In this document: in pieces, positions 26,876-40,600 of the stretch
Layout: the number at the start of each line of letters is the position of its first letter
How positions within the stretch are numbered: the first letter of the stretch is position 1
Source: Cranoglanis bouderius
Lineage: Eukaryota > Chordata > Actinopteri > Siluriformes > Cranoglanididae
Assembly: GCA_023630585.1 (NCBI GenBank)
Contig: CM042536.1
Span: 27,518,964 to 27,582,963 of the forward strand
Direction of reading: 5' to 3'
Length of the DNA: 64,000 bases
Notes under the pieces: generated by a model
What the model was told of the DNA's origin: nothing
Seen by the model: only the letters and a program-made list of their open reading frames with translations
The model's database searches: none
Position numbers and translations under genes: made by a program

Positions 26876-29800
26876 CAGCAACCCAATGTTGAAGTGGATA
26901 GAAAATTGCTCAGTAACAAACACTATATTGAACTACAATCATCAAATGTGCAATTCATTCCTTCACAGAGGAGGAAAGGTTTGGATCATCGTCACCCACA
27001 TACATGATCAGATCTTCTCTTTGGATTCAGTGTATCCTGGATATCAGTTGATTTATCAGAAATTAGACTTGCTGTATCAGACGAGTTTAGTTTTCCCATC
27101 AGAAACAGAGGGCATACAATATGCCAAATGAAATAGACAATGTTTCAATTCATGAATGCACATTTCCACAGTTCCATTATCGCATGTTGTTGCCATATGG
27201 CAACAATTACATTTTACCATTTAACAGAATACTCAAAATATATAAACTTGTTTAAATGATTATTTTATTATTGAAAAAATAAATGTTACAGTATCTCAGA
27301 TAGAGTTTCAATATTTTCCCTTAAATATTGAAAAATCTATCAAATTTTGAGAACTCTCCGAGGATGACCTTCACCATGCCATGTGATTGCAGAAAAAGGA
27401 AGTTCAAACAGCACTTCCTGGTCATCTGACATGGCATTTTTTTGTTATGCCAAAGTCAAAGCCCCCCTTTTCCAGTTACATAGGAAAATAGTAGTTTTGT
27501 ATTATTGCCTATCAAAAAATTGGAGATAAAGTAATTGTTGCCATATGGCAACACCATGCAGTAAAAGGTAAATTATGTTTTTTTAAAACATTATTTTTAT
27601 TTTTATTTGAACTTCAGTAAACTTTGAGGCACAGACAGACAGTGGGCACAGGTTCACCAAAACTGGACAGTTGAAGATTGGAAAAACATCTCATGATTCC
27701 ATGGATCCAAACTGCCTCGTGCCAACCGTTCAGGCTGGTAGTGGTGGTGTGATGACGTGGGGAATGTTTTTTTTTTTTTTTTTTTGGGCACACATTTGGC
27801 CTCTTAATACCAATAAAGCCTCATATCTGACTATTGTTGCTGATCCCTTTGTTGATGGGCCCCAATTTATCCATCTTCCATTTATCCACCCAATTTAGTC
27901 ATTTCAAACTGGTTTCATGAACATGACAATGAGTTCAGTGTACTTTCACTGGCCTCCCCATTCACCTGATCTGAATCCAATTATGTGGTTCAATCATATC
28001 GACATGAACCAGAATCTCAAAGGAATGTTTTGAACACCTTGTGGACCCATGAATTGACCAATTGAGGCTGTTCTGAGAGCAAAGAGGGGGTCCTCCACCC
28101 AGTGACTTAACGCCATCATCCAATTTTGTAGGCTATATTTCAAAAATTGTCTAGAATGTCTTTGTATCCTGTAGCAATATGGTTTCCCATAACTAGAGTT
28201 AAGGGTCAAGCCCAAACCTTATTCAACATGAGAGTGTGCACAAAGCAAGCTCCATGAACACATGGTTTGCCTAGACTGGAGTTGAAGAACTTGAGTGGCC
28301 TGCACTGAGCCCTGACCTCAACCTCACTGAACACCATTGGGATTAACTGGAACGGCAACACCGCACTAGGACTTAATGTCTGACATCAGCGCCTAAGCTC
28401 ACTTGTGGCTGAAAGGCCACAAATCCCTGCAGCCACGCTACAAAATGTAGAGTGGAGGCTGTTATAGTAGCAAATGGGGGACCTATTGGATATTAACGGC
28501 TTTGGAATGGGATGTTCAACAGGACATATTGGTGCGATGGTCAGGTGTGCACATACTTTTAGTTTATTTAGAGAAACAGAAAACATCATCCCAGAGGACA
28601 AGATTTTAACCAAAGTGAAAGTTTTTACCTTTGAGGATATATAAGGACTAATGTGGTTGTATACAAGACAATATTAATAGGGACATGATCAAGGAGGACT
28701 TGCTTACAATAACATGGATGAATGGGTATTTTTATGGGTTAATGGGTTTAAATAATGGTCTCTGGTCAGTTGGTGCTTACTGAAATAACTGTATCCAGTC
28801 CATACTGAACCCCTAAGATTAGGAGCTTCTTCACATCATGCTCTGTACGGTAACAGATACACCAGGTGAAAGCTCAGAGGTTTGAAAAGATGATGTGGAA
28901 GTGCTAAGTGCTGTGAATCGGTGATGCAATGCCACACACTGAGCTCAGCTGTGTCCTGATGATTCACTTTAATGAACACCTCGACCCCTGTTCTCTTCAG
29001 AGACTCTATTAAAGATGATAGCCCAGTGCTTAATTGCCTTTCTCTTTCTATCTGTTCATCTATTTCTCTGAGTTAGTCTGTGTTTTTTTCCTGTTTCAAA
29101 TCACTACCCTTACTTCCGTCCAAAAATATTCAATAAGATTCAGAAGAATAGTCTGGTTTAATAATGCTGATGTTGTTAATGATGGAGGAAGGAAAGCAAA
29201 GAACCAGTAATTGGCATTAGCCAAATGACGTCACTGCTGCTGTTAGCTTATCCGTGTTAGCAGGTTTTATTGAGCTTTTGAAGTTTGACAAAATTATGAG
29301 CGATAGTTTCGTTGTTTAAGCTAATGGTCACATTTCTGTGGAGGCAGACTGTGCACACAAATATAGTGGCACTGGAACCGGCCATTTAAAGCAACAGCAC
29401 GCATTAAAATTCTGCGATGTGATGAAGAGAAATGTTTTATAGAGAGCTTTTAGCTGAGAAGACACTTTTGAAACGCAGGCTTTTTGTCAGTACAGTCTCT
29501 GCTCCACTGGAAACATGATCAGTCAAATGACTCGATCTTATCCGCCATCACATTATTTATTCATGAAAATGCATTTCCATTGCAGTTTATCACTGTTATT
29601 TTAAAATCGTTTTGCTTCAAAATTTGGAATTTTTTACATGATATTCACAGCGTAAATCTGGGAGCATTTGTCTGGGGGGACAATGTTAAATGTAAATCAC
29701 TCAGAATGGCACATTTGAACCTGACTAATTTTTCTGTTTCTCTCTCCTTTTGCTATCCCCTCGTCTGTTTCTCATTCTCTTGCTGTGCTTTACAAACTCT

Positions 29801-32800
29801 CCAGACCACATTCGATGCTCTGCGGCTCCATCGCCATAGAAACCGCACAGAAAGTGGCTGCGTAAGAGCCTTGACTCCCCTGTCCCTCTCTCCTCCACAC
29901 CCCCTCCATGCCCCCCCCCCCCTCGTCCTCACACATTTTTCTCTTGGCTGGTCACCTCCTGCCGTTAATTAGAAGCCCCTCATCGCTTTAAGTGGCAAGC
30001 AGCGCCATGAGCCTTAATTGGCTCGTTAGGTGCTCTTGCCACATCCCCTAATGAGAATGGTGGCTTCAATACACGCACATTCACACATCACTGGTACTGG
30101 ACATAATTATTCGTCCACTAAAGGATTTACATAATCCCAGTGATCGGCTTTGTTTTCCTTTCTGAGGGTGAGAGGGACAGACGCTGTCAGAAACACCAGA
30201 CACACACACTGCTAGAAATCAATTAAATCCAGCGGGGGTTAGAGGTGTGTTTTCGTCAACATGCTTAATAGTGTGTTATGCAGGCGTAGGTATACCTGAC
30301 ACCAGTAAATTTAGCAGTCAATACAGAAAGAGGTGTGTGGCGGCCTGGGAAAACCCTTCAGATGGTGAAATCATGACATTTTCTATTATTTATAGTTCTG
30401 ACATTTAAAAATCTTGCTACTTTCAAAAGTGAAAAGGGAGAAAATTACATTTAAAGACTCCATACCAACTGTTGCGCAGGAGCTTCAAACATTTTGACAG
30501 TCAGTATATGATTATACATCATGTGGCAATCTAACAACTTGACCAAAACATGACATTCACTGTGTGAGGAAATCGCACTTAGCTAGTAAGATTTTAGACA
30601 TCTTTAGGCAGACTGACTGGTTTTACCACTGCACAGTCCATACAAGATTTCGCTGAGTTTTTTTGTGATTGTTTGATTTTGCTTTGGCTATTTTCAAAAT
30701 TTGCGATGCAATTTGTTGCATGACGTTTTTTGTGCTTTTTGTTTGTGGAAAATTACTTGAATTGGCGATATGCAGGAAATTGTTTTGTTTTCTGTTTCAT
30801 CTTTCGCAGTGATGTTTGTTGGTAAATGAGACCTTTTCGCTGTACTCATGTTCGATGCACATGAACCGAAGAGGGCTCTGGCTGAATGCATGTTGTAATG
30901 ATGTCACATGACGCATCTTGGCCCAAATCTGTGGAAAATCTGTGGTAATTTTGAAAAATTACAAGCTCCTCTGAATATTGCAGAGTTTGTTTGATTTTGC
31001 ATTAATTTCTGCAATCACAAAATCCTGGGGGCCTGACTGCATTTGTTAAAGTGGCTCCTTACCAAAATTATCTTTGTAGGAAGACTTAACAGTAAATAAA
31101 TTTGAGGTGGCATCTGATACAACAGCGTTCATCATTCAAAAATGCAAATGGATAGAAAAATGTGCAGTGAATGATAATCATTCCAGAGCAGAAAAAAGAC
31201 TGAAAATGAATGTCTGATTCACGACATTCTAATGAATATGGACGTTTTGGTGGAAAACATTACTATTGTCGCATACAAAATGTCAAAACGACTGTGTGTT
31301 AAGAAAAAACTATTTAGGCACTGACAGAATTAATGTAGTTTGCATATTGGAATAATAAATCTAATGTTATTTAACTATGTTAATATTTAGTTATTAAATT
31401 AGCCAAGAATACACATTTTCTAATTACATAAAGGACTTAGCAGGTATTGTCCAACAGGTATTATCAGAGTCAAGCATTTTCTCGGACCGAATCCAAAATG
31501 ATGTTGTACTGGGTATAGAATATAGTGAACTAGCTAGGTTCTACAATGCAGTTGTTTTATACCCTATGTGATGAGCAACCGTAATGAAAACAAAGCCATT
31601 TGGGATTCTTCTTAAATCATTAAACTAATATTATTATTCAGTCATTTATATTTAATGTACAATTGACCTAAATATCCATGAAAAGAAAACAATACCAGTG
31701 GTAAATTGTGATTTTCTTTTCCTAAGAAAGTAACACAATGTTTTGTGTGGTTTATGCTATACAAACTCATAGTGTAGTATACTTCTAATGTTTTGTCTAT
31801 GGCAGCATACAGTTATACGTTCATTAACAGGCCACTGCATTTGAAAATTAACCTTTTAAATCATTAGAATTTTAATGCAATAAAAAAAAAACATTGGACA
31901 TTCTAACCAGGACTGATTTATGACTAATAAATGTATTTATTTTTTTTTAGTCCTGGTTCATTAATGGACAGCAGAGGCATAGCTATTGGGGGATTTCAGA
32001 TTTGAACTCCCTGAAACAATTTATTACAGATTCAGATGTTTATATGATTACAGCGCAGTTGATTACAGCACATACAGAGCCCTCCACTAATATTGGCACC
32101 CTTGGTAAATATGAGCAAAGAAGGCTGTGAAAAATTCTTTATTATTTAACCTTTTGATCTTTTGTTCAAAAAATTCACAAAAATTCTCTGTTCTAATGGA
32201 TATCAAACAATTGCAAACAAAACACAGGTTTATAAAAAATTTTTTTGTAAAATATAGGTGTGCAACAATTATTGGCACCCTTTTAGTCAATCCTTTGTAT
32301 TACCTCCCTTTGCCAAGATAACAGCTCTTAACAGTCTTCTCCTATAATGCCTGAGGAGGTTGGAGAATACATGGCAAGGGATCTGAGACCATTCCTCCAT
32401 ACAGAATCTCTCCAGATCCTTCAAATTTCGAGGTCCACACTGGTGGAATCTCATCTTCAGTTCAACCCATAGGTTTTCTATGGGGTTCAAGTCAGGGGAC
32501 TGGGATGGCCATGGCAATACCTTGATTTTGTGGTCAGTAAACCATTTTTGTGTTGATTTTGATGTATGTTTTGGATCATTTTCCTGCTGGAAGATCAAAC
32601 CACGGAGACTTTCTGACCTATGTGTTACCTCATATTTATACCCCTGTGAGACAGGAAGTCATGGTTGAACAGTTTCCTGTTCGTAGTCACCCAGGTATAC
32701 TAAAAAATTTTTAAATATCAATGGGAATATACTTCAAATATATTTTTCTCATATGAATTCATAGGGGTGCCAATAATTGTTGCACATGTATATTTAACAA

Positions 32801-34553
32801 AGATTATTATTATTATTATTATTTTTTTGGATAAACCTGTGTTGTGTTTGTAGTTGTTTGATACCAATTAGAGCAGAGTATTTTCGTGAATTTTTTGATC
32901 AAAATATCAAAAGGTTAAACAATAAAGACAATTTTTCAATATTAGTGGAGGGCACTGTACAGTATATGTCAAATGACATTTTTGTGCGGTAATTATGCTA
33001 TAATAATATTCATAAAAGGTCAACAAAGTCATCCACAATTAACCGCCCTAAATGCCAAATGAATGCATCACGTAGTTTCCTTTAATTTCATTTTATTTGC
33101 TACCAGCTGCTATGGTGAGAAACAGGATTAATCAAATGTAATCATGCATTTTTTCCTTTTCTGTTTGAAAGCCAGCTAGCTGCACTCTGAGCTCAGGGAT
33201 ATCGAGGAGACAACCTGTGAAGTACTGGACGTTTACTGCAGAAAGTAAAAAAAAAAGGTGATTTCTCACATACTAATCACGTTATTTTAATCATTTTGAA
33301 ATTATAAAGGCATTTGATGACAATGTTATTAATATGCAGAGGTTGTTTGACGGTACATTGTACCTTAAATGTTTAAATAAAAAATTCATTCCATCACTGC
33401 TTCTACTTCCCTCTGGCAACATGCATGAGTGTGTCGCACTTATCAATATAATTGTACAGATCACGTGGTGACTTTATTTATTATATTTCCTCACATGCTC
33501 TGAAATGAATTCCCGCCTGCGCCTCTGATGTACTTGCATTTTCAACATACTTTATTATATTTATCGAGGCGCATACAAATCCAGTTCTGCTATCATTGAT
33601 CAGGTAATTCCAGGCTGTGAAATTGCATTGGAATTGGCACATTACATCACACGTGTCACGCAGACGCATTTTCAATCAAAACCCAGACAATCAGCCCAAT
33701 CACAGCGAGGGTAGAAGTGAAGTGGACGGCGGCGATAGATTTTTGGACTTCTCTGAAGCTGATGTCACCACATGGCTTTTAGAGACAATGCACAGAGAGG
33801 CGGCTGAGACAGAACAACAATGGGGTGTGTGTGTGTTTGTGAGTGTGTGTGTTTGTGTGTGTGAGCTCTGTCCCCCTTTTCAGGATCTGACGGCCAACCC
33901 AGCAGCCAGAGCACATTGACTGGAGTGTGATGTAACACACAAGGTCAAAGCAGGCCCTATAAACAGAGCTGACAGTTGCTAGAGAGCGGCTCGACCTCAT
34001 TCAGCCTGACTTTCTCTAAACCGAACCGACCGAGGGAATCAATCAGCCGACGCACAAGCCCACATTCCTGGCCAGAACATCCTCACGATAAGTTTCAGCA
34101 CAAAATAGCCGGGGGGAGGTCATGACAGGAGCTGCCATGGTTGGCTGAAAATGATGATGATATGTAGGATTTGTTATTGTAGCCTCCAGCCATTGTTTTA
34201 TGTCAGGACTGACCTTTGGGATTTTTATGAGAGGAAAATTCCCACTTGGAGGACATTTAGGAGTGTGAGGATTATGAATATGTGCATAGAGCTTATAGAG
34301 ATGGACAGATGAGCTCTAGAGACATGAGAGCTGAGAGGTATTAGGGAAGTGAAGAAAGTGTGAGTTTGTGTGTGAGTGTATGAAAGGAAGAGAGACTAAG
34401 GGGGTTGGAATGAAAAGATACAGTTGGATGGCATCACTATGAAGTCTTTAGAGGACTATTTTTCCTTAATGGATGTTTTTGTGAGACTCTCGATTTGCCA
34501 GCAAAGCCTCATTCGGATTCAGCTCATGACTGTGACAGAGGACAGAATCTGTT

Positions 34554-34627
<74 letters not shown>

Positions 34628-37600
34628 ATGTGTGTGGGGCGCCTGTACTCTGTCTTTCTGCTGAATGAGGAAAATGTTGGATATCTCCAATATCTCCAAT
34701 TTGGTTTTCGCTAATGGCCCTAGCAAAACTCATCTTTAAGCACCAATTATTCATCAGCGCTTAAAAGAATGAAAGGAATGATTTCTCTCCAAGTTGTTCA
34801 TCTCTTAGCAGAACTCACTCTGCAGCTGCTCACTGATAATTACAAAGCCTTTGAGAGGTGCTACTATTAATGAGCCAAACCCATGTAAGTACTAAGATTT
34901 TACACTTACAGTATATCGACAGCAATAAATCAAATCATATTTTTAAAAAATCAACCACTGTGTCCATAATGCAGTGTGCTTTAAGTTATACTGGGTCTGT
35001 GTGTATCCACATGTATGTTTGGGTATGTGTGGATATGGTCCAGATAAGGAGCAAAGCAGACAAAAGTATATGACAGCACTGTTGAATTCTCGAATCTGAT
35101 CATGTGTAATCATATATTTTTGTCTTAAAGACAAACATAAATGTATCTTATTTTGTCTATTTTGGTTTTCTATAAGCTATACCTGAACTGTTTAATGCAA
35201 TAAAAATGGTAATATGATATTCCTAAGACATAATACAGATTGATTTCCAATAAAAGGGCAGATCCATAAAAGGTGATTGCACTTGCAGTCTAATGAGTTT
35301 ATACACTCACTATATTCTGCACAGTAAAATTCCTAGTTTTGAATTAACACCCAGTTGGACTATATAAACATTGAAGGGTGTAAATTCAACACTCTGGGTG
35401 TTAAATCAACACTGGGGATTTTGCTGTGTGGTAGCGTTGATAGCTTTTGAGCCTTTTAACAGCTCATGTTAAAGTCTTTTGTTTCTGTAATCCAACCTGG
35501 CCTAGGAGACTTAGAGATTTCTAATTTGGCCTTGAAGGATGACTATTAGCACCGAATGTTGCTGGTGTGGGGTCTGGTGGGAGTAATGAAGAGAGTTCTG
35601 TTTGTTCGGAAAGTTTCCCTCCACGTTGAAGAGTTCTGAGTAGCTCTCGAGCTCTGAGCGCTGCTAATTTGGCCCATGAAGTGTTTCTTGTCTGCATATG
35701 CATATTTAGCATGCCACCATGTTCTGTTAATATAATATCCAGTATTCAATCTGTATTATGGAGTGCTTCATAAGAGCTGCCTTATCAACAGTAATTACTC
35801 TGGGTCTAATGAGATATTTATCCCTTTGGGGTTTTAGTGCATTTTTTGCCCAACTGTGCACAAGGGTTTGATAGCTAATAGCTGCCAACACCCCATCAAT
35901 GCCGCTGGCTTTTAATGGCTTTTTTCCTCCCAAAAGCAGGCAGATGTTCTGAAAAGGGGAGTGTGGAGGAAACATGAAATGCGGCTTTTCAGCTGTCAGA
36001 CATAATGATACTGCCAAGAATTTATTCAGCAGATGTATTGCTGCAGTCAGTATTTTGTGGAGATCTAACACTCAAGTGCACAAGTTGCCCCATTAACTCA
36101 GCCAATTTGGGCCAATCAAGGTCCAATTGAAAGCAAAAGAAGAGAGACAGAAAGATGGCCAGACATACCTTCAGATCCATTGTTCCTGCTGGAATCAGAG
36201 TTGCCAAGGCCGCTCTCTGGGTTGCCAGGCAACTGAGTACCAAAGATTGACAGATGGTACTCATCGGAAGCCGTGGGAGAGATGACTCCTCTTTCTGTCA
36301 AGCTTTGAGAAGACGAAGTGGGAAGATCAGGAATCAAGGTGGTCTGGGCTCCTTCTTCCATTTCAGAACCAGCCAAAGTCGTAGAGACAAACATGGTGGT
36401 TATTTTTTGGTCAGGTTGGCTTGCTATGGTCCTGGGCTCATACTGGATCTCTCCTCGCGCCTCGGCAGCTGTTATCTCCACTTGCTGTGTAGTTGTAGCA
36501 CTCTCTTCATTACTCCCACCAGAGCCCATGCCAGCTATAGTCCCTTTGATGCTAGGAAATGTACTAGTTAGGACTTGCCCTTTTGTTAGGGCTTTGGTGG
36601 TACTTTCTGATAGGTCCACATCCCCCCAGGAGCTACCCTCTGCTTCTGTCCTCCTGTCCTCTCCAAATTCCTCTTGCGGTAGCCCAATCCCTTTCTCCTT
36701 GTCTTCTTTTTCTTCTTCTTCTTCTTCCTTGAGTGAAACTACAGAGGGCACAGCCTCCTTCTTCATGTCAGGTGTCATGCTTCCAAGCTGGATTACCTCG
36801 GTCACCACTGCCCAATCTCCTGTGGCTGTGGTCATGCTTTGGTCCAGGTCTTCTCTTGTGGTCTCGACTGGGACTGCCGTTGAGGCTTCTGTGTTCTCGA
36901 GCTGAGGAGAAACAGTCATTTTATCTCCAGTTGAGGAAAATTGGTTGAACCATGAACGTGACCACCATGACATCGGTTCTGCAGAGAAACATGCAAACAA
37001 TGATTAACGTTAGCCAGATACGGAGACTCTTGTCTACTATTAGGCAACTACCATTAAAACCCTATTTCAATCATGACCATTTATTAATGGAGCACATGCA
37101 TGGGCAGCAATTCATCAAACGTAAAATAAATGTTTCTCCAAAATAATTTCACTGGGCTCTTTGTACTCGAGAAAGAAAGAGAGTAAGATATCAATATGTG
37201 TGCATTTAAGGCATCAGTTTAAAGAGTGGATGCATTAATAAGTCATCAGCGTTAGCTGGTTTGGTAATTAGCATGCATATGTGTTTGTGCACTGTCTTTT
37301 CTCTCCAGTGTCTCTCAGAGGAGTTGCAGGGGGAAGGCTGACTTGATAAATGTGTGCCAGACGGTTTCATCATGTAATCACTTGTCACATCCCTCGTCTT
37401 TATTTATTCAGGCCGAGACATCAGGCACTTCGGGCTGTTTGAGTTTCATCTCCATGGGTACGCATGTATCTAATAAGTATGTGTGTGGGGATGGTTGTGT
37501 GTGTGTTTCATAAGAGTATTCATAAGAAGTCAATAAAATATTAAATAATTGAATTCAATTAACACTAAATGACGCAAAGGTAATTAAATGGCTGTATTCA

Positions 37601-40600
37601 TAGTGATTACAATAATTCAATAACATTTCTAAACAATTAAACTTTTTTACTTTTATCTAAATCAACTTACAATAGCTCAAGCATCACTTGACCTTTTACT
37701 AGGTTTGCATTTTATCTTATCAAGTATCCAGTAAGCTACAGTATGTGGATGCACACTGCATTGTTTGGAATTACAATATAATTAACAACATTTTAAAACA
37801 GATTATGGAAAATGTACAGTACTGTGCAAAAGTTTTAGGCACCCTATTTTTTTTTTTTCAGTACAACTTTGTTATAGATTTTGCGAGTGCGAAAGTCAAA
37901 GTCTCCAGAAGAACTGTGGCTGGTTCTGCAAGATACTCAATAAAACTTACCAGCTTATTTCCTTATAAAACTGCACAAATGGAGACTACTATTTTTATTT
38001 TTATTTTTTTGTCACACCAAACATTGACTTTGTTTCATTTACTACTGTTTACTGCTCTTTATGGTGTTTTTTTATGTAGAAACATTTCATTTCATTATTT
38101 TGAAGGCATCTTTGCTCTACAGCATTTCTTTGCATGTGCCTAAAACTTTTGCACAGTACTGTATATATTGATATTTTGATTAAAATAATGCATATCAATA
38201 TGTATATCACAATATATTTCTGTTCTATAAGGAGTCACTTGCAATGCCAGTGAAATGGCCTCTTCCTGTTAAAATAGATGGTTCTTGACCTACCCTCTAG
38301 TTACAGCTAAAAATCTAAGACTAAGAAACTGTAATACAACTGTATCTGCCAAAAGAGTAGTTGGAAAATTTAATTATTTATACCACACTACTTCTTGTTC
38401 CATATGACTGGAACACATTAGCAACCAACTTCAGCCTTTCCAACCACTTAAATCATTCAATTATTACCCCCATTTGCGACTAATCATTGCAGCGCCCTGC
38501 CTTCAATTAGCAAGTTTATAAATTAAACTTGCATTACACGAGGAGACGTCCTTGCCAGTGTGCAGAGCAGAATTTGTTTGCAAGCTCCCTTGTGCTGCCA
38601 ATTCAAACCAATTAAACCTAATTGCTATCAATTCACCAGGCAGGTCAATATTTCAACAACGGCACTAATTGATGATTCAATCGCCTGCCTTAAGTAAAAT
38701 TAATGCTTTGAACTGAAATATTAATTTTTGATATGAATGGCCTTTTTTGTAACCAAACAAACCACTCCGAATAGCAGTGTCTGTAAACTCACCGATCAAC
38801 TGTTTATGAGATAACTGGAGGGTGTGTTTTTTTTTTTTCTTAGCCCACATTTTGATCTCACCAAGGCAGAGAGAGCAAGCACTTGCATCCATTATTGAAA
38901 CTGACTTCAATAATGTACATGACATGGCTGGCTTTCCACTGGCTGTTAAACATTGATGGTTGAAGTTTGGGCCAAGTCTGGTACATGTACTAATTAACTG
39001 AGAGAAAAGAAATCCAAGCCTACATACTAAACTAGAACTTGGAAAGCTCTAGCTGTCTCATCTAACACCAAAGTCTGGCTGTATAATGAAGTCAGAGGAG
39101 TGTAGAGGACACCAAACCAATCTACTGATCTCGCCTGAAACTGAAACTCACTATTCAATTCCATACAATTTTTATTTGTATAGTGATTTAACAATAGGGC
39201 AAGGTGACTTAGTGGTTAGCACCTTGCACCTCCAGGGTTTGGGGTTTGATTTCTGCCTCCGGACTGTGTGTTCAGAGTTTGCATGTTCTCCCCGTGCTTC
39301 GGGGGTTTCCTTTACAGAAATCTGGATGTAGATTTAGATCTCTAATGAGAGCAGGCATCAGTGGCAAGCATATGTCAGTCTGAAATTTATGGGCAGTAAA
39401 TGCACGAAAAAAAGCATTGGATTGTCATTTGAGGGAAATATTAAATAGGACACTATTAATTAACTATGAATTATTCATGGATAAAAATTATGAACAACAC
39501 CTCTGAACTGAGGAGTTCACTTTAACAGCTTATCCTTCAAACCACATGCACGATTTATTTATTTATTTTTACAATAGAGCAACAAAAAATTAACAAAAAC
39601 ATTGGCGTTATTTTATTAATTCAATTTAGATAGATAGGTAGATAGATAGATAGAAACTTTATTGATCCCAAGGGAAATTGCAGAATCCCGAAGGAAACTG
39701 CAGATAAAATATAAATAAAATAATAGGATGTGTTGGATCAAGTGCTATTTTATAAGCTACTGAATAATGAGCGATATTGTTAAATTGATCCAATTTGCAG
39801 TGATTCATGTGATAATTACAACTGGGACTATTCATGCAGCATTATATTGGCAATATACTAGACCCCGATTAGCTTTATTTGAATGCTTGCCATTGTCACA
39901 TTTATATATCATCCTATTAGGATTTTTTTTTTTAAACCTTTAGTCTGCATTTTCTTTCCCCGATTTTTTCGTGTTTAAAGGCAGGTATTCATTTTTGTAC
40001 TATTGAAAAACCTTGTCTCAGATGCAAGAAAATCTGGCGACCTCAGAAGTATTAACTACATGCAGGTAATGTGTATAATCTGAATGAAGAGCCTAGAAAA
40101 TCTACTAAAGCAGCTGAGAAAACCATCTCTGAACACATGTAACTTTCCCAGCATAAATACTGACGCAACTTTTGGGCTCAAGTCGCTAACTCCTATTGTG
40201 ACTCACTAAAGAAGTCTGTTTGTCACAAATCAAAGCAAACCTATATAAGCATCTAACTGCAGGATACAAGGTCTTTCTTTTACGGCCTCTGGCCTGGATC
40301 TGGCCTGGAAGTGGAACAGGCTTGCAGGGAGCACTGACTTTGCTTAGTTTGCTCTAGAGAACGCAGCTCAGGCACTGGGTTTAATTTGAAGTAGCAGTAC
40401 TGACAGGGCAACATCCATTACAATAACCTAGGCTGGCTCAGACTTCATGCCCCACCATTTCTCTCTTTTTTATTTCTCCCTGGGGCACAAACTCATATTT
40501 ATCCAGCACACTATTCTCTCTCAAGAACCCCTGCAACCTTTCAGATAAAACTGTTCGAATTGTAATCACTGATGATTACAAACAAACGTACACTCTTAAT

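Larger units (their letters stand above)
24686..36168 (-). other. ncan intron between central exon and EGF1 exon (11.5 kb)
   Basis: Contents are AC and GT/GA arrays (26136-26184, 26381-26462), a piggyBac-like MITE (27172-27568), Tc1 fragments (27620-28130, 28200-28570), element I copy 2 (30634-31039), a deleted Tc1-like element (32072-32958) and a GT array (34556-34624). The stretches 28630-30600, 31050-32070, 33000-34500 and 34700-36160 contain no gene or repeat I can name. Confidence 0.7.

Noticed and set aside
29484..29972. 162-residue open frame on the plus strand
   Set aside because: It has no recognisable domain, low-complexity Pro/His/Leu composition at the end, and lies in an ncan intron. 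No splice or start context supports it.
36254..36948. Plus-strand frames of 105 and 195 residues
   Set aside because: They are antisense shadows of the ncan central exon.
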